Source of the DNA: Bacillota bacterium
Lineage (GTDB): Bacteria > Bacillota > Clostridia > Oscillospirales > Feifaniaceae
DNA length: 52,640 bases
Assembly (NCBI GenBank): GCA_030705925.1
Contig: JAUZPM010000007.1
Span: 1 to 52,640 of the forward strand
Direction: 5' to 3'
A program made the position numbers and the translations under genes. Shown piece by piece: positions 31,588 through 40,147 of this stretch. Numbering within the stretch: position 1 is the first letter of the stretch; every line of letters starts with the position of its first letter. Below the pieces are notes generated by a model. That model had not been told where the DNA came from, made no database searches, and saw only the letters and a program-made list of their open reading frames with translations.

Positions 31588-32222
31588 AAATTGCATTGAT
31601 TAACGGAAGCCCTAAGCCCAGCAAAAGCAATTCGGAGTTTATGCTTCAAAAACTTGAGCCGCTTATCCTAACCGGAAACGAGATATTCCACTATCAATTA
31701 AACAGAAAACCGCTTTCCGAAGTGCAATACTGCGAGCTTTGCCGTATGGATGCGCTCGTTTTCGCCTTTCCGTTATATATTGACGCTATCCCCTCTCATT
31801 TGTTCAGGATGCTCGTTGAGCTGGAGAAACGCATGAAAGCTGAACGGAAGAAGGACATTTTTGTCTATGCGTTGATAAATAACGGCTTTTTTGAAGGAAA
31901 GCAGAACTGCGTCGCCCTTGAAATACTTCAAAACTGGTGTCTGCGTTCTGATCTTCGTTTCGGGCAGGGGGTTTGCCACGGTGCCGGCGAAATGATAGGC
32001 TCTTTACAGCAGGTTCCCCTCGGTCACGGCCCGCTCAAAAATCTTGGCGCCGCAATGAACAGTCTGGCTGATAATATTCAGTCTAGAAGCTGTGGCGAAT
32101 CGTTGTTTATAAGTCCGAATTTTCCGCGTTTTGTGTGGAGGTTTACAGCCACTCACACATTTTGGAATGCAACAGCTAAAAAGAACGGACTTAAAACATA
32201 TGAAATTTTAAGACGACTTTAG
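31584..32222 (+). CDS. NAD(P)H-dependent FMN-reductase-like protein
   Basis: 212 residues from TTG 31584, which overlaps the upstream stop (TTGA). It starts KIALINGSPKPSKSNSEFML, a clear FMN phosphate loop, followed by MDALVFAFPLYIDAIPSHLFRMLVEL (strand 3 and helix). The segment that would carry the Cys cluster in relatives is absent. The C-terminal half has QQVPLGHGP and a helical tail. It presumably pairs with the preceding protein. Cytoplasmic oxidoreductase for quinones or nitro compounds is the best guess. Confidence 0.78.
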   Translation: MKIALINGSPKPSKSNSEFMLQKLEPLILTGNEIFHYQLNRKPLSEVQYCELCRMDALVFAFPLYIDAIPSHLFRMLVELEKRMKAERKKDIFVYALINNGFFEGKQNCVALEILQNWCLRSDLRFGQGVCHGAGEMIGSLQQVPLGHGPLKNLGAAMNSLADNIQSRSCGESLFISPNFPRFVWRFTATHTFWNATAKKNGLKTYEILRRL

Positions 32223-32240
32223 ATCAAATGAGGTGCTTTA

Positions 32241-32690
32241 ATGCTTATTCGAGAACTCAGCGGCAATGAAATAGAAAATGCGGCAGAACTCGCATGGACA
32301 GTATTTAAAACATTTGAAGCCCCCGATTACGGCGAGCAGGGCATAACGGAATTCTTCAAATGCATTCACGACTCACAATTCTTGAGCCAATTAAAATTTT
32401 ATGGAGCTTTCGATGGGGATGATATTGTCGGAACTATTGCAACTCGCAGCAGTGGAAATCATATCTCCTTATTTTTTGTAAATGAGCAATATCAGCGGCA
32501 GGGCATTGGAAAAGCTCTTTTTTCACGCATATGTAAAGATAATTTCAGCGGGAAAATAACGGTTCACTCGTCACCGTTTGCCATACCTGTCTACCATCAG
32601 CTTGGATTCACAGATATTGATACTGAGCAAGTCACAAATGGCCTTCGTTATACACCTATGGAGTGTGTTATCCATAATGGGAAGGGGTAG
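32241..32690 (+). CDS. GNAT-family N-acetyltransferase
   Basis: 149 residues. GNAT core: YGAFDGDDIVGTIATR (beta 2-3), SLFFVNEQYQRQGIGKALF (beta 4 and the Q/R-x-x-G-x-G acetyl-CoA loop), then ITVHSSPFAIPVYHQLGF (beta 5 and helix 4). Small-molecule acetyltransferase of unknown substrate. It follows the FMN-reductase gene by 18 bases on the same strand, so it is likely the last gene of the TetR operon. Confidence 0.85.
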   Translation: MLIRELSGNEIENAAELAWTVFKTFEAPDYGEQGITEFFKCIHDSQFLSQLKFYGAFDGDDIVGTIATRSSGNHISLFFVNEQYQRQGIGKALFSRICKDNFSGKITVHSSPFAIPVYHQLGFTDIDTEQVTNGLRYTPMECVIHNGKG

Positions 32691-32723
32691 CTTTACCGCA
32701 CCCTTTTTTTCATTTATTTTTTA

Positions 32724-32732
32724 TGATATACT
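32724..32732 (+). promoter_or_regulatory. Extended -10 promoter of the CPBP gene
   Basis: TG-A-TATACT, ~44 bases before ATG 32776. A T-rich stretch just before it (from 32704) may end the preceding transcript. Confidence 0.4.
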
Positions 32733-32775
32733 TGACTTTAGTAATTTATAATATCTGAAAGTTGAGAAGACGTAA

Positions 32776-33630
32776 ATGTGGAAAGATAATGAAAAGGCTC
32801 CCGTGTGGGAATATCTCGGCTGGGTACTTCTAATCTCGGCGGTCAGTGAGATAATAATCCTTCTCCTTGAGCCTTATTCCATAGCATTTGCTAAAAACGG
32901 CACGCTAACGGCAGGCTACGTGTTTTACGCGATAACAGGCATATTATTCACCACACCCAATCCTATGATCGCAATTTATATAGTCTTGAAGCGGCACAAA
33001 AAAATCAGGTCTGTGAAAGACTTTTTCAAGTTGATTTTACATACTGCTGATATAATAAAAACGTTTCTTATAACTGCGGCTTTTTGCGCCGCGGTTTTAT
33101 GCGCCGCAATCATTTACGGCACAAGAACTAGTTCTCCCTGGTATGTTATGATTATTGCCTTTCCTGTGATGATAATCGGCGGAGGCGTTGAAGAAATCGG
33201 TTGGCGTGGTTTTCTTCAGCCTGCGCTTGAAAAAAAGTTTCCTTTTCCAATAGCGACATTTATGGTCAGCGCAATTTGGTTTTCATGGCATCTTCCGCTA
33301 TGGATAGAGCCCTCTTCAAATCACTACGGTGACAGTCTTGCTGGATTTGCAATAACTATAACCGTTTGGGCTTTTGTAGGGGCGTCGATCTACAAGGCAA
33401 CAAAAAGCGTGATCGCTTGCGTGACGTATCACACTTTTATGAATTCAATAGGCGCCATTTATAACTGGAACGCTTTATTTGACACGTTTCCAAACAAAAG
33501 TGGAATGATCGTATACTATTGCATCGCGCTCATTGCCGCAGTAATTATATGGCTGCTCGCCGACAGAAAAGAAAAGCGAGCTCTAAGAAAAGAATATATA
33601 AATGAAGAAATCCATGTGTCAGAGGTCTAA
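32776..33630 (+). CDS. CPBP-family intramembrane metalloprotease
   Basis: 284 residues with ~8 hydrophobic segments. The catalytic EE-x-x-W-R-G motif is in GGGVEEIGWRGFLQPALE, the second motif is SAIWFSWHLPLW and the third YHTFMNSIG. It is the PF02517 family (CAAX prenyl protease/bacteriocin immunity). The C-terminal tail is charged and basic (KEKRALRKEY). The stop codon lies within a hairpin terminator. Likely an isolated gene. Confidence 0.87.
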   Translation: MWKDNEKAPVWEYLGWVLLISAVSEIIILLLEPYSIAFAKNGTLTAGYVFYAITGILFTTPNPMIAIYIVLKRHKKIRSVKDFFKLILHTADIIKTFLITAAFCAAVLCAAIIYGTRTSSPWYVMIIAFPVMIIGGGVEEIGWRGFLQPALEKKFPFPIATFMVSAIWFSWHLPLWIEPSSNHYGDSLAGFAITITVWAFVGASIYKATKSVIACVTYHTFMNSIGAIYNWNALFDTFPNKSGMIVYYCIALIAAVIIWLLADRKEKRALRKEYINEEIHVSEV

Positions 33631-33650
33631 TCTGCCATGGATTTTCTTTT
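33608..33650 (+). terminator. Terminator overlapping the 3' end of the CPBP gene
   Basis: AAATCCATG...CAGA / TCTG..CATGGATTT, loop GGTCTAA containing the TAA stop, then TTTTCTTTTTT. Confidence 0.65.
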
Positions 33651-33685
33651 TTATTTAATGAATGAATAATATTCATTGACTTTGA

Positions 33686-33890
33686 TTCATTACCACCCAT
33701 GGCGCTGAATATGGCGCCGTTCGTATGCCGCTTGCGAAACTGCTCTCTCTGACGTCGCTTGGACTAAACGGCATTTGGACGGCTGTTTTGATCAGCCATG
33801 TCTTAGCCGCCGCCGCTTCCCTGCTGTATTACGAGCTCATTTTAAAGCGAAAGCCTGTAAAGGCTGCGCGTGAGCTGAATTTCGAATAAA
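33686..33890 (+). pseudogene. C-terminal relic of a MATE-family efflux protein
   Basis: The stretch reads GAEYGAVRMPLAKLLSL then GLNGIWTAVLISHVLAAAAS and YYELI, the last two membrane helices of a MATE multidrug exporter. Upstream, the frame stops at TGA 33683 with no start or ribosome site. A run of five T's at 33840-33844 shifts the frame: one frame stops at 33874, the other gives KRKPVKAARELNFE and TAA at 33888. Most of the gene (~380 residues) is gone. Confidence 0.6.
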
Positions 33891-33912
33891 AATAAATGTT
33901 TATAAGTTGAAC

Positions 33913-33940
33913 TTGCTCATCGTTTTTTGTATGGTATAAT
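33913..33940 (+). promoter_or_regulatory. Promoter of the nitroreductase gene
   Basis: TTGCTC (33913-33918), 16 bases, TG-G-TATAAT (33932-33940). The leader of ~25 bases contains GGGTGA. Confidence 0.55.
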
Positions 33941-33971
33941 GATAGCAAAATTAATATTGTGGGTGATTATT

Positions 33972-34766
33972 ATGGATTTGTATGAAGCGATCCTAAAAAG
34001 AAAATCCGTGCGAAAATATGAGGATAAAGAGATTGATTCAAATATATTGGATGAAATTAATGGATTCATTAGTTCTCTACAGCCAATATACAGCGATATA
34101 AATGTAAAATTCACTCTAGTAGAGAGTAAAAATATGCCGAAATATTTTGAAAACTCTCCTGCAATCCTATCTCCTTACTATGTAGTTATCACTTCTCAGA
34201 GTAAGCCATGGTTTGGGGAAAACGCAGGATATATGGGCGAAAAACTGATTGCCTTTTTAACTGCCAAAGAAATCGGAACGTGCTGGATAGGCACTCTTAA
34301 ACCGAAAAAGTCAGCGTTTGAACTGCCATATGTAATTTCTATTGCTTTCGGCTATGCGAAAGATCAGTTATTTCGTGAAAACTTAGAAGAAATAAATCGA
34401 AAGCCGATTAATGAGATATGCCTGAAAAACCCTGAGAGTGATTTTTTAAAACAAGCAGTACAGGCGATAAGAATCGCTCCTTCCGGCATCAACAGACAAC
34501 CTTGGCGTATTGAGCCAGATACCGGCGCTATACACTTTTACTGTGAACAGCCATCCTTTCTCACCCCTGTAAATAGTGACAATTTAAAAGGTTTGATGCC
34601 AGGCGCTATTTTGAAAAGGATGCAGGGAGTTTCTTGCGGTATTGCAATATCTCATGCCGAAATCTGCGCTTCTCATTACGGAAATAAAGTGATTTTATCC
34701 AGGTTGTCAAACCATAATAACACATATAAAAAATTGACATATTTAATTTCTGCGGTTATTAAATGA
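33972..34766 (+). CDS. Nitroreductase-family protein (TM1586-like)
   Basis: 264 residues from ATG 33972 (GGGTGA upstream). FMN-dependent nitroreductase fold in the two-half TM1586 form: AILKRKSVRKYEDKEID at the start (FMN phosphate and ring contacts), LIAFLTAKEIGTCWIG, and in the second half IRIAPSGINRQPWRIE, the conserved flavin-binding element. Reduces nitro compounds or quinones with NAD(P)H, or acts on an unknown substrate. It has its own promoter and no close partner. Confidence 0.85.
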   Translation: MDLYEAILKRKSVRKYEDKEIDSNILDEINGFISSLQPIYSDINVKFTLVESKNMPKYFENSPAILSPYYVVITSQSKPWFGENAGYMGEKLIAFLTAKEIGTCWIGTLKPKKSAFELPYVISIAFGYAKDQLFRENLEEINRKPINEICLKNPESDFLKQAVQAIRIAPSGINRQPWRIEPDTGAIHFYCEQPSFLTPVNSDNLKGLMPGAILKRMQGVSCGIAISHAEICASHYGNKVILSRLSNHNNTYKKLTYLISAVIK

Positions 34767-34801
34767 TTTGCAAGATGAAAATATTTTTCCGCCAGATATT
34801 A

Positions 34802-34810
34802 TGATATAAT
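34802..34810 (+). promoter_or_regulatory. Extended -10 promoter of the Nudix gene
   Basis: TG-A-TATAAT, 30 bases before ATG 34840; ribosome site GAGGAGA. Confidence 0.45.
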
Positions 34811-34839
34811 TATAGTTCAAATAAATTTTTGAGGAGAAA

Positions 34840-35322
34840 ATGATGAGTATCAGAAGCACTGCAAAAGCGATCATCGTTAATGACGGAAAAGTTCTTATAA
34901 ACAAATGCTTTGATAAATATAACGGCGAATATTTTTCGCTGCCCGGCGGTGGTCAAAATACATATGAAACGCTTTATGACGCTGTCATCAGGGAATGTCT
35001 TGAGGAAACCGGATACACCGTCTCGCCTGCCAGATTTGCCGCTTTATGCGAAGAAATTTGTGATTCTGAAGAATTTCGGGAAAAACGTCCTGATTATGCG
35101 CACAAGATGTATCATATTTTTGTATGCAGTCTAACTGATGAAGAAAGAACAGAACCCACGGAAAAGGATGAACTGCAGATAGGAAGCGAGTGGGTCGACA
35201 TAGACCGACTAAATGGAATCCGGCTGCTGCCGAAAGCCGTCGGGGATAATATTCTCAAAATAATTAACAGTGACAGTCCGCTGTTTTTGGACTCGACGCA
35301 TATCCCGTATAATCACGGTTAA
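34840..35322 (+). CDS. Nudix hydrolase
   Basis: 160 residues (ATG 34840; a second ATG follows at 34843). The Nudix box GGQNTYETLYDAVIRECLEE-TGY is complete. The start SIRSTAKAIIVNDGKVLINK and the C-terminal SEWVDIDRLNGIRLLP are typical of MutT-like proteins; the insertion EEICDSEEFREKRPDYAHKM carries acidic residues near the active site. Probably a nucleotide or nucleotide-sugar pyrophosphatase. The methyltransferase gene follows 26 bases later, likely co-transcribed. Confidence 0.87.
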   Translation: MMSIRSTAKAIIVNDGKVLINKCFDKYNGEYFSLPGGGQNTYETLYDAVIRECLEETGYTVSPARFAALCEEICDSEEFREKRPDYAHKMYHIFVCSLTDEERTEPTEKDELQIGSEWVDIDRLNGIRLLPKAVGDNILKIINSDSPLFLDSTHIPYNHG

Positions 35323-35348
35323 TGGATTTTTGACCTTATGGAGGAAAC

Positions 35349-35999
35349 ATGGTTTTAGAAAAAATGAGTGATTTTTTCGCAGATCGTGCCGATACATATG
35401 ATGAACACATGCTTAAAAATGTGGAAGGCTGTAAAAACGGATATTTGGAAATGGCTAAGCTTCTCCCAAGTGCTACTTCAAAACTTTTAGATCTTGGCTG
35501 TGGAACAGGGCTTGAACTTGGCAAGATATTTGAGCTGTACCCTTCGATTTCCGTAACAGGTATCGATCTGTCCGAGACGATGACTCGAAAATTGAAAGAA
35601 AAATATTCCGGAAGAGATATAACTATCATCAACGGCAGTTATCTCGGCTATGATTTTGGTTTTGATCTATATGATGCGGCAATCTCGTTTCAGACGATGC
35701 ACCATCTTTCGCATTCTGAAAAAATTTCTGTTTACTCTGAGGTCTGCAAGTCACTTAAAAGCGGCGGAACATACATAGAATGCGATTATATGGTTACAGA
35801 TAAGGCGGAAGAGGATTTCTTATATGCCGAAAACAGCAGGGTACGCAAAGAGCAAAACATTCCTGACGGTGAGTTCTATCATTTTGATACGCCCTGTACT
35901 ATAGAAAATCAGGTGAGTATGCTTTTGCAGGCTGGGTTTGCATCAGCAGAGTTTGTCTGGCGTGAGGGAAACACGACTATCATCATTTCAAAAAAATAA
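35349..35999 (+). CDS. Class I SAM-dependent methyltransferase
   Basis: 216 residues. The Rossmann-type SAM site is LLDLGCGTGLELGKIF (motif I, ~46-61), with acidic VTGIDLSETM (motif II) and AISFQTMHHLSHSEK (motif IV). An N-terminal helical lead-in (MSDFFADRADTYDEHML) is typical of small-molecule methyltransferases that act on tRNA, quinones, antibiotics or metals; the acceptor is not evident. Ribosome site GGAGG. Confidence 0.87.
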   Translation: MVLEKMSDFFADRADTYDEHMLKNVEGCKNGYLEMAKLLPSATSKLLDLGCGTGLELGKIFELYPSISVTGIDLSETMTRKLKEKYSGRDITIINGSYLGYDFGFDLYDAAISFQTMHHLSHSEKISVYSEVCKSLKSGGTYIECDYMVTDKAEEDFLYAENSRVRKEQNIPDGEFYHFDTPCTIENQVSMLLQAGFASAEFVWREGNTTIIISKK

Positions 36000-36008
36000 G
36001 TTTTATAT

Positions 36009-36043
36009 AAAAAAAGATTGACTGCAAACGTCAATCTTTTTTT
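36009..36043. terminator. Bidirectional terminator
   Basis: Seven A's, GATTGAC / GTCAATC, seven T's, loop TGCAAAC. It overlaps the last codons of the minus-strand serine hydrolase. Confidence 0.8.
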
Positions 36044-36885
36044 AACAGTTCAAGCATTGAATCCACCCCATCCCTGTTATACCCGTGCCATGCGACCGCT
36101 GTTTTTGAATCGAATGAAATATACAGCATCTGCCCGTTCATTCCCCGTTTGCCATACGAGTTGCCGTTTCCGAAATGTCTTAATTCATACCCGCATCTGA
36201 GCACCTGATCGACCCACGCTTCAGATACGATCCGTTTCCCGCGGTACATCCCGCCGCTGAGATATACAAAGCCCAGTTTTACCATATCCTCTGTCCGTAT
36301 ATATAATCCGGTCGCACCCATCGGATAACCTTTTGGGCATTTGCTCCAGGCTATTTCCTGAAATTCAAGCGGGTTAAATAGTCTCTCCAGCAAAAAGTCG
36401 TCAAGCTTTCTTCCGGTTTTTGCGGTTACTATGCGGGAAAGCAGATAATATGCCGCATCGCTGTATACCCGTTGGGTTCCCGGCTCAAAACTGAGGCTGT
36501 GCGAAAGGACAATTTGCAAAAAATCATCGGCGCCGTATTCATAAATATTTTCTGCATCAATATCAAGAAACCCTTTATCAAAACCCACCCGATGCTTTAT
36601 CGCATCTTCAATTGTTACCTTTTCCCATTTTTTATCGTAAACGGGCGGAAATGCATCTTTGAATATAGGGAACAAATGGTCTTTAACGTTTAAAATGCCG
36701 TCATCCTGAAGCATTCCTATTGCGGTCACTGTAAACACCTTAGCCACGGAATAGCTGTTGTTGCAGGAGTTGGCAGGCTGTAAATGTATAGCCCTTGTCA
36801 CCTCTTTAGTCATTTCCGCAATATTATATATATTAAGTTTGTCCTTCTTTGCCTGCTCAGTAAGCCTTTCAAGCAACATTAACAT
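36031..36885 (-). CDS. Serine hydrolase (class C beta-lactamase-like)
   Basis: 284 residues from ATG 36885 or, 6 bases later, 36879; GAAAGGGG precedes both. The S-x-x-K motif is SYSVAKVF (nucleophile Ser), the second motif VYSDAAYYLLS, and the third AWHGYN in place of K-T-G. There is no signal peptide, so it is probably a cytoplasmic esterase/peptidase. Related in type to the 333-residue protein at 20733 but clearly diverged. Confidence 0.82.
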   Translation of the reverse strand: MLMLLERLTEQAKKDKLNIYNIAEMTKEVTRAIHLQPANSCNNSYSVAKVFTVTAIGMLQDDGILNVKDHLFPIFKDAFPPVYDKKWEKVTIEDAIKHRVGFDKGFLDIDAENIYEYGADDFLQIVLSHSLSFEPGTQRVYSDAAYYLLSRIVTAKTGRKLDDFLLERLFNPLEFQEIAWSKCPKGYPMGATGLYIRTEDMVKLGFVYLSGGMYRGKRIVSEAWVDQVLRCGYELRHFGNGNSYGKRGMNGQMLYISFDSKTAVAWHGYNRDGVDSMLELLKKD

Positions 36886-37005
36886 CCCCTTTCGAAAAAA
36901 CACTCTACCATAACAGTCACAGTCTGTCAACAAAGTTGACTTTTTATGTGGTGTTAATATATGATAGTATAGCGTGTAAAAAGCTGCAGTGAAGGGATCT
37001 TAGTT

Positions 37006-37893
37006 ATGAAATTAAAAGGTATGGTCTATACGATAGTTTCCGCGGTGCTGTTTGGCATAACCCCTGTGTTTGCCTCATTCACCTACAATATGGGCAGCAC
37101 GCCCGAAACAGTAACGTTTTATCGTAATCTGCTTGCCATTCCGATTTTACTTATTGTGATTCTGATGAAAAGAATGACTCTTAAAATACCGCTTAAAGCA
37201 GTCGGAAATATCGCTGTTATCGGGATCATCGGCTGTGGCTTAACAACTCTTTTGCTTTATAAATCCTATCAATATGTCGGCATCGGCACAGCGACGACAC
37301 TGCACTTTCTATATCCGGTATTTGTTGCGCTTATCTGCCGCTTTTTTTATAAAGACCGCTTAAGTCTGCGCAAGATCATTGCTTTAGTGATAGCTGGCGC
37401 CGGCATTATATGTTTTATCGATCCAAGTCAGATTTCTGGTTTTTCGGGCATTTTGCTGGCGGTATCGTCCGGACTTACATATTCTTTTTACATGGTCGGG
37501 TCAGAAAAGCGCGGACTTAACGATATTGACCCCTATAAAGTTTCATTTTACATAGCGGTCTTCGTTATGATTGCAATGATAATTTACAACGTCCCAACGC
37601 GGAAAATTGTATTCATACTGCCTCCTAAAGCATTCTTATATTTATTTGTGATTTCCATCTGCACCTCATTTTTGGCGGTTGCCCTGCTTCAATCAGGGAT
37701 AAAACATCTCGGCGCCTCAACTGCCGCAATTTTTTGCCTGTTCGAGCCGGTGACAAGCCTTATTTCAGGGCGATTGTTCCTAGGCGAACACATCTCGGTT
37801 CAAAAAGCGGCAGGCTGTATACTTATTATCGCCGCAGTCTCCATTTTAGTAATCAAAAAATCAAATAGCGAAATATCTGAGGCAAAATCATAG
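37006..37893 (+). CDS. EamA-family (DMT superfamily) transporter
   Basis: 295 residues with ten hydrophobic helices arranged as two EamA repeats: helix 1 GMVYTIVSAVLFGITPVF with TFYRNLLAIPIL, and the second repeat from SGILLAVSSGLTYSFYMVGS to LGASTAAIFCLFEPVTSLIS and FLGEHISVQKAAGCILIIAA. It exports metabolites or amino acids across the cytoplasmic membrane. A TGATAGTAT element at 36962-36970 is the probable -10; ribosome site AAGGGA. Confidence 0.9.
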   Translation: MKLKGMVYTIVSAVLFGITPVFASFTYNMGSTPETVTFYRNLLAIPILLIVILMKRMTLKIPLKAVGNIAVIGIIGCGLTTLLLYKSYQYVGIGTATTLHFLYPVFVALICRFFYKDRLSLRKIIALVIAGAGIICFIDPSQISGFSGILLAVSSGLTYSFYMVGSEKRGLNDIDPYKVSFYIAVFVMIAMIIYNVPTRKIVFILPPKAFLYLFVISICTSFLAVALLQSGIKHLGASTAAIFCLFEPVTSLISGRLFLGEHISVQKAAGCILIIAAVSILVIKKSNSEISEAKS

Positions 37894-38079
37894 TTTTTTT
37901 ATACTTTGTTCCTTGTGTGTGAAGCTTACTTTTGGTAAAATATATATTTATAAAGAACTTTTTCTGTTTTTTTACGTCAAAACAATGTGGACTGGCAATA
38001 ATGCTCTGAGCTCTGAGCGGCATTATATCATAGACAATAAAAAAAAGGCAGTTTTAATAATCAGGAGGTTTGAAACCAG

Positions 38080-40101
38080 TTGAAAAAAAGGATTCTCAGC
38101 ATGTTTTTCGCATTTTGTTTCGTGATTTCGGCGGTCATCCCCGCAGGCGCAGCCGAAACGGGAAGCAGCATGACCGTCAGCGACGCAGGTATCAATCTTA
38201 TCGAAGGGTTCGAGGGATATTCACAGTACGCACAGTCCGGCGGATCGAAATGGTATATAGGCTATGGCACGGCCTGCGGCGAAAATGATTACCCAAACGG
38301 CATTTCAAAAGAGGACGCCGAAAAGCTGCTTAAAGATGCGCTTTCCGCAAATGAAACTTCTATAAACAGCTTTCTGACAAAATATAATATCGAGCTTACG
38401 CAGAATCAATATGATGCATTAGTCAGTTTTACATATAATCTCGGCAGCAGCTGGATGGACCCTTCCAACCGTATCAGCGGCTATCTGATTGGCGGCATCA
38501 AGAATTATAAGGACATCGAAGTCGTTAATGCGATCGGTGCATGGTGTCACACTGGGACTACCGTGAACGATAATTTGGTCGTGCGTCGTTTGGCTGAGGC
38601 AAAGCTCTATCTCTACGGCGACTATGGAAACAGCGACTCTCATGACTTCACCTACATAATTTATGATGCCGGCGGCGGCAATGTCGACCATGACATCGTC
38701 TTTTATGAAAAAGGAAAGCCTTACGGAACGCTTCAAGCGCCACAGCGTTCAGGATACATATTCAAGGGATGGCGCACAGACACCGGAAAGCAGATAAGCG
38801 CCGATGATATAGCCTCGGATAACCTGAAGGTGTCTGCAAACTGGGCGGCTGAAACAGCGGTGAGCAATCCTTATTCCGACGTTTCAAGTGGCGACTGGTT
38901 TTACAGCTATGTAAGCGACTTAAGCTGCAGCGGGGTAATCGGCGGTTATCCTGACGGCACCTTTAAGGCAAATAATACGGTGACCTGCGGAGAAGCCCTG
39001 AAGCTCATCCTCAGAGCCGCCGGATATGGTGCGCAGGCTGCCACCGGCAGCCACTGGGCAAGCGGTTATCTCAAACTTGCCGTTTCTGACGGATTGGCTG
39101 ATGAAAAAGCTGTTTCTGATCTGGATTCACCAATAAGCCGGCTGCTGATCGCGCAGATCGCGGCAAAAGCCCTTAACCTGCCCGTTTCCCAAATCCAATC
39201 ACCGTTTTCCGATACCTCGGACGGGTATGTCCTTGCCCTTTATAATGCGGGTATAATCGAAGGCAGCAGCGATAACGGAGTTCGCTTATTCAAGCCTGAC
39301 AGCAGTCTTACCCGTGCGGAGATCAGCGCAATAGTATGGCGGATAAACAATACCGAAAAAGCGCCTAAGCAGCAGCAGACGATACAGTACGGCTCTTATA
39401 CCGTTGACGTTCTGCCGGACGTGCCCGTTGCAAGCTATGACCCGGACAGCTTTCGGCTTGACAACAGTATCATGCACTATGATAAGTCAGGAGTTGAAAC
39501 GAAAATCGGCATAGACGTTTCCGAATATCAGGGAACGATCGACTGGCAAAAGGTCAAGGCGTCAGGCGTTGACTATGCAATAATTCGTTTGGGATACCGC
39601 GGCTATACCTCCGGAGGCATTTATCTGGACAAAAATTTTGATTCCAACATTAAAGGGGCGCTGGATGCCGGCGTCGAGGTGGGCGTCTATTTCTTCTCAC
39701 AGGCGATCACGCCGGACGAAGCCAAAGATGAAGCAAATTTCGTCCTTTCCCATATCAAGGGATATAACGTTACATATCCGGTCACTTTTGACTGGGAAGT
39801 TATCGGAAAAAACACTGCCCGGACATACGGGCTTGATACAGACACCCTGTGCAAATCTGCCGCTTCATACTGCGACACTATCGCCAATGCGGGTTATAAG
39901 CCTATGATTTACTTCAATTCATATGAAGGATATGTCAAATACGACTTAAGCCGCGTACTAAAATATGATTTCTGGTTTGCCCAGTATTCGCAAAAACCGT
40001 CCTTTTATTACAACTATCAAATGTGGCAGTATGCGTCAAGCGGCAAGGTCGACGGTATATCAGGTCTTGTCGATATGAATATTTGTTTTAAAAATTATTG
40101 A
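38080..40101 (+). CDS. Secreted SLH protein with a GH24-like and a GH25 lysozyme domain
   Basis: 673 residues from TTG 38080 (AGGAGG upstream). The signal peptide 1-25 cleaves near AGAAE. Residues 34-180 are a GH24 (T4-lysozyme-like) domain: LIEGFEG with the catalytic Glu (E42), WYIGYGT, LTQNQYDALVSFTYNLG. The usual Asp and Thr of the GH24 triad are not evident. Residues ~190-256 are an InlB/Flg_new-type repeat ending GYIFKGWRTDTG. SLH repeats cover 265-425 (GVIGGYPDGTFKANNTVT, AGIIEGSS, RAEISAI) and anchor the protein to the wall polymer. Residues 475-673 are a GH25 muramidase: GIDVSEYQGTIDW, FDWEVIG (catalytic Asp-x-Glu) and MWQYASSG. It cuts peptidoglycan; a role in wall turnover or spore/cell separation is inferred. 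Confidence 0.88.
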   Translation: MKKRILSMFFAFCFVISAVIPAGAAETGSSMTVSDAGINLIEGFEGYSQYAQSGGSKWYIGYGTACGENDYPNGISKEDAEKLLKDALSANETSINSFLTKYNIELTQNQYDALVSFTYNLGSSWMDPSNRISGYLIGGIKNYKDIEVVNAIGAWCHTGTTVNDNLVVRRLAEAKLYLYGDYGNSDSHDFTYIIYDAGGGNVDHDIVFYEKGKPYGTLQAPQRSGYIFKGWRTDTGKQISADDIASDNLKVSANWAAETAVSNPYSDVSSGDWFYSYVSDLSCSGVIGGYPDGTFKANNTVTCGEALKLILRAAGYGAQAATGSHWASGYLKLAVSDGLADEKAVSDLDSPISRLLIAQIAAKALNLPVSQIQSPFSDTSDGYVLALYNAGIIEGSSDNGVRLFKPDSSLTRAEISAIVWRINNTEKAPKQQQTIQYGSYTVDVLPDVPVASYDPDSFRLDNSIMHYDKSGVETKIGIDVSEYQGTIDWQKVKASGVDYAIIRLGYRGYTSGGIYLDKNFDSNIKGALDAGVEVGVYFFSQAITPDEAKDEANFVLSHIKGYNVTYPVTFDWEVIGKNTARTYGLDTDTLCKSAASYCDTIANAGYKPMIYFNSYEGYVKYDLSRVLKYDFWFAQYSQKPSFYYNYQMWQYASSGKVDGISGLVDMNICFKNY

Positions 40102-40111
40102 TCTAAATTAT

Positions 40112-40139
40112 AAAAGGGGCTGTTTTACAGTCTCTTTTT
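40112..40139 (+). terminator. Terminator after the double-lysozyme gene
   Basis: AAAAGGGGCTG / CAGTCTCTTTTT with loop TTTTA and G-T pairs; it lies 11 bases after the stop and just before the convergent gene. Confidence 0.6.
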
Positions 40140-40147
40140 GCTTTATA

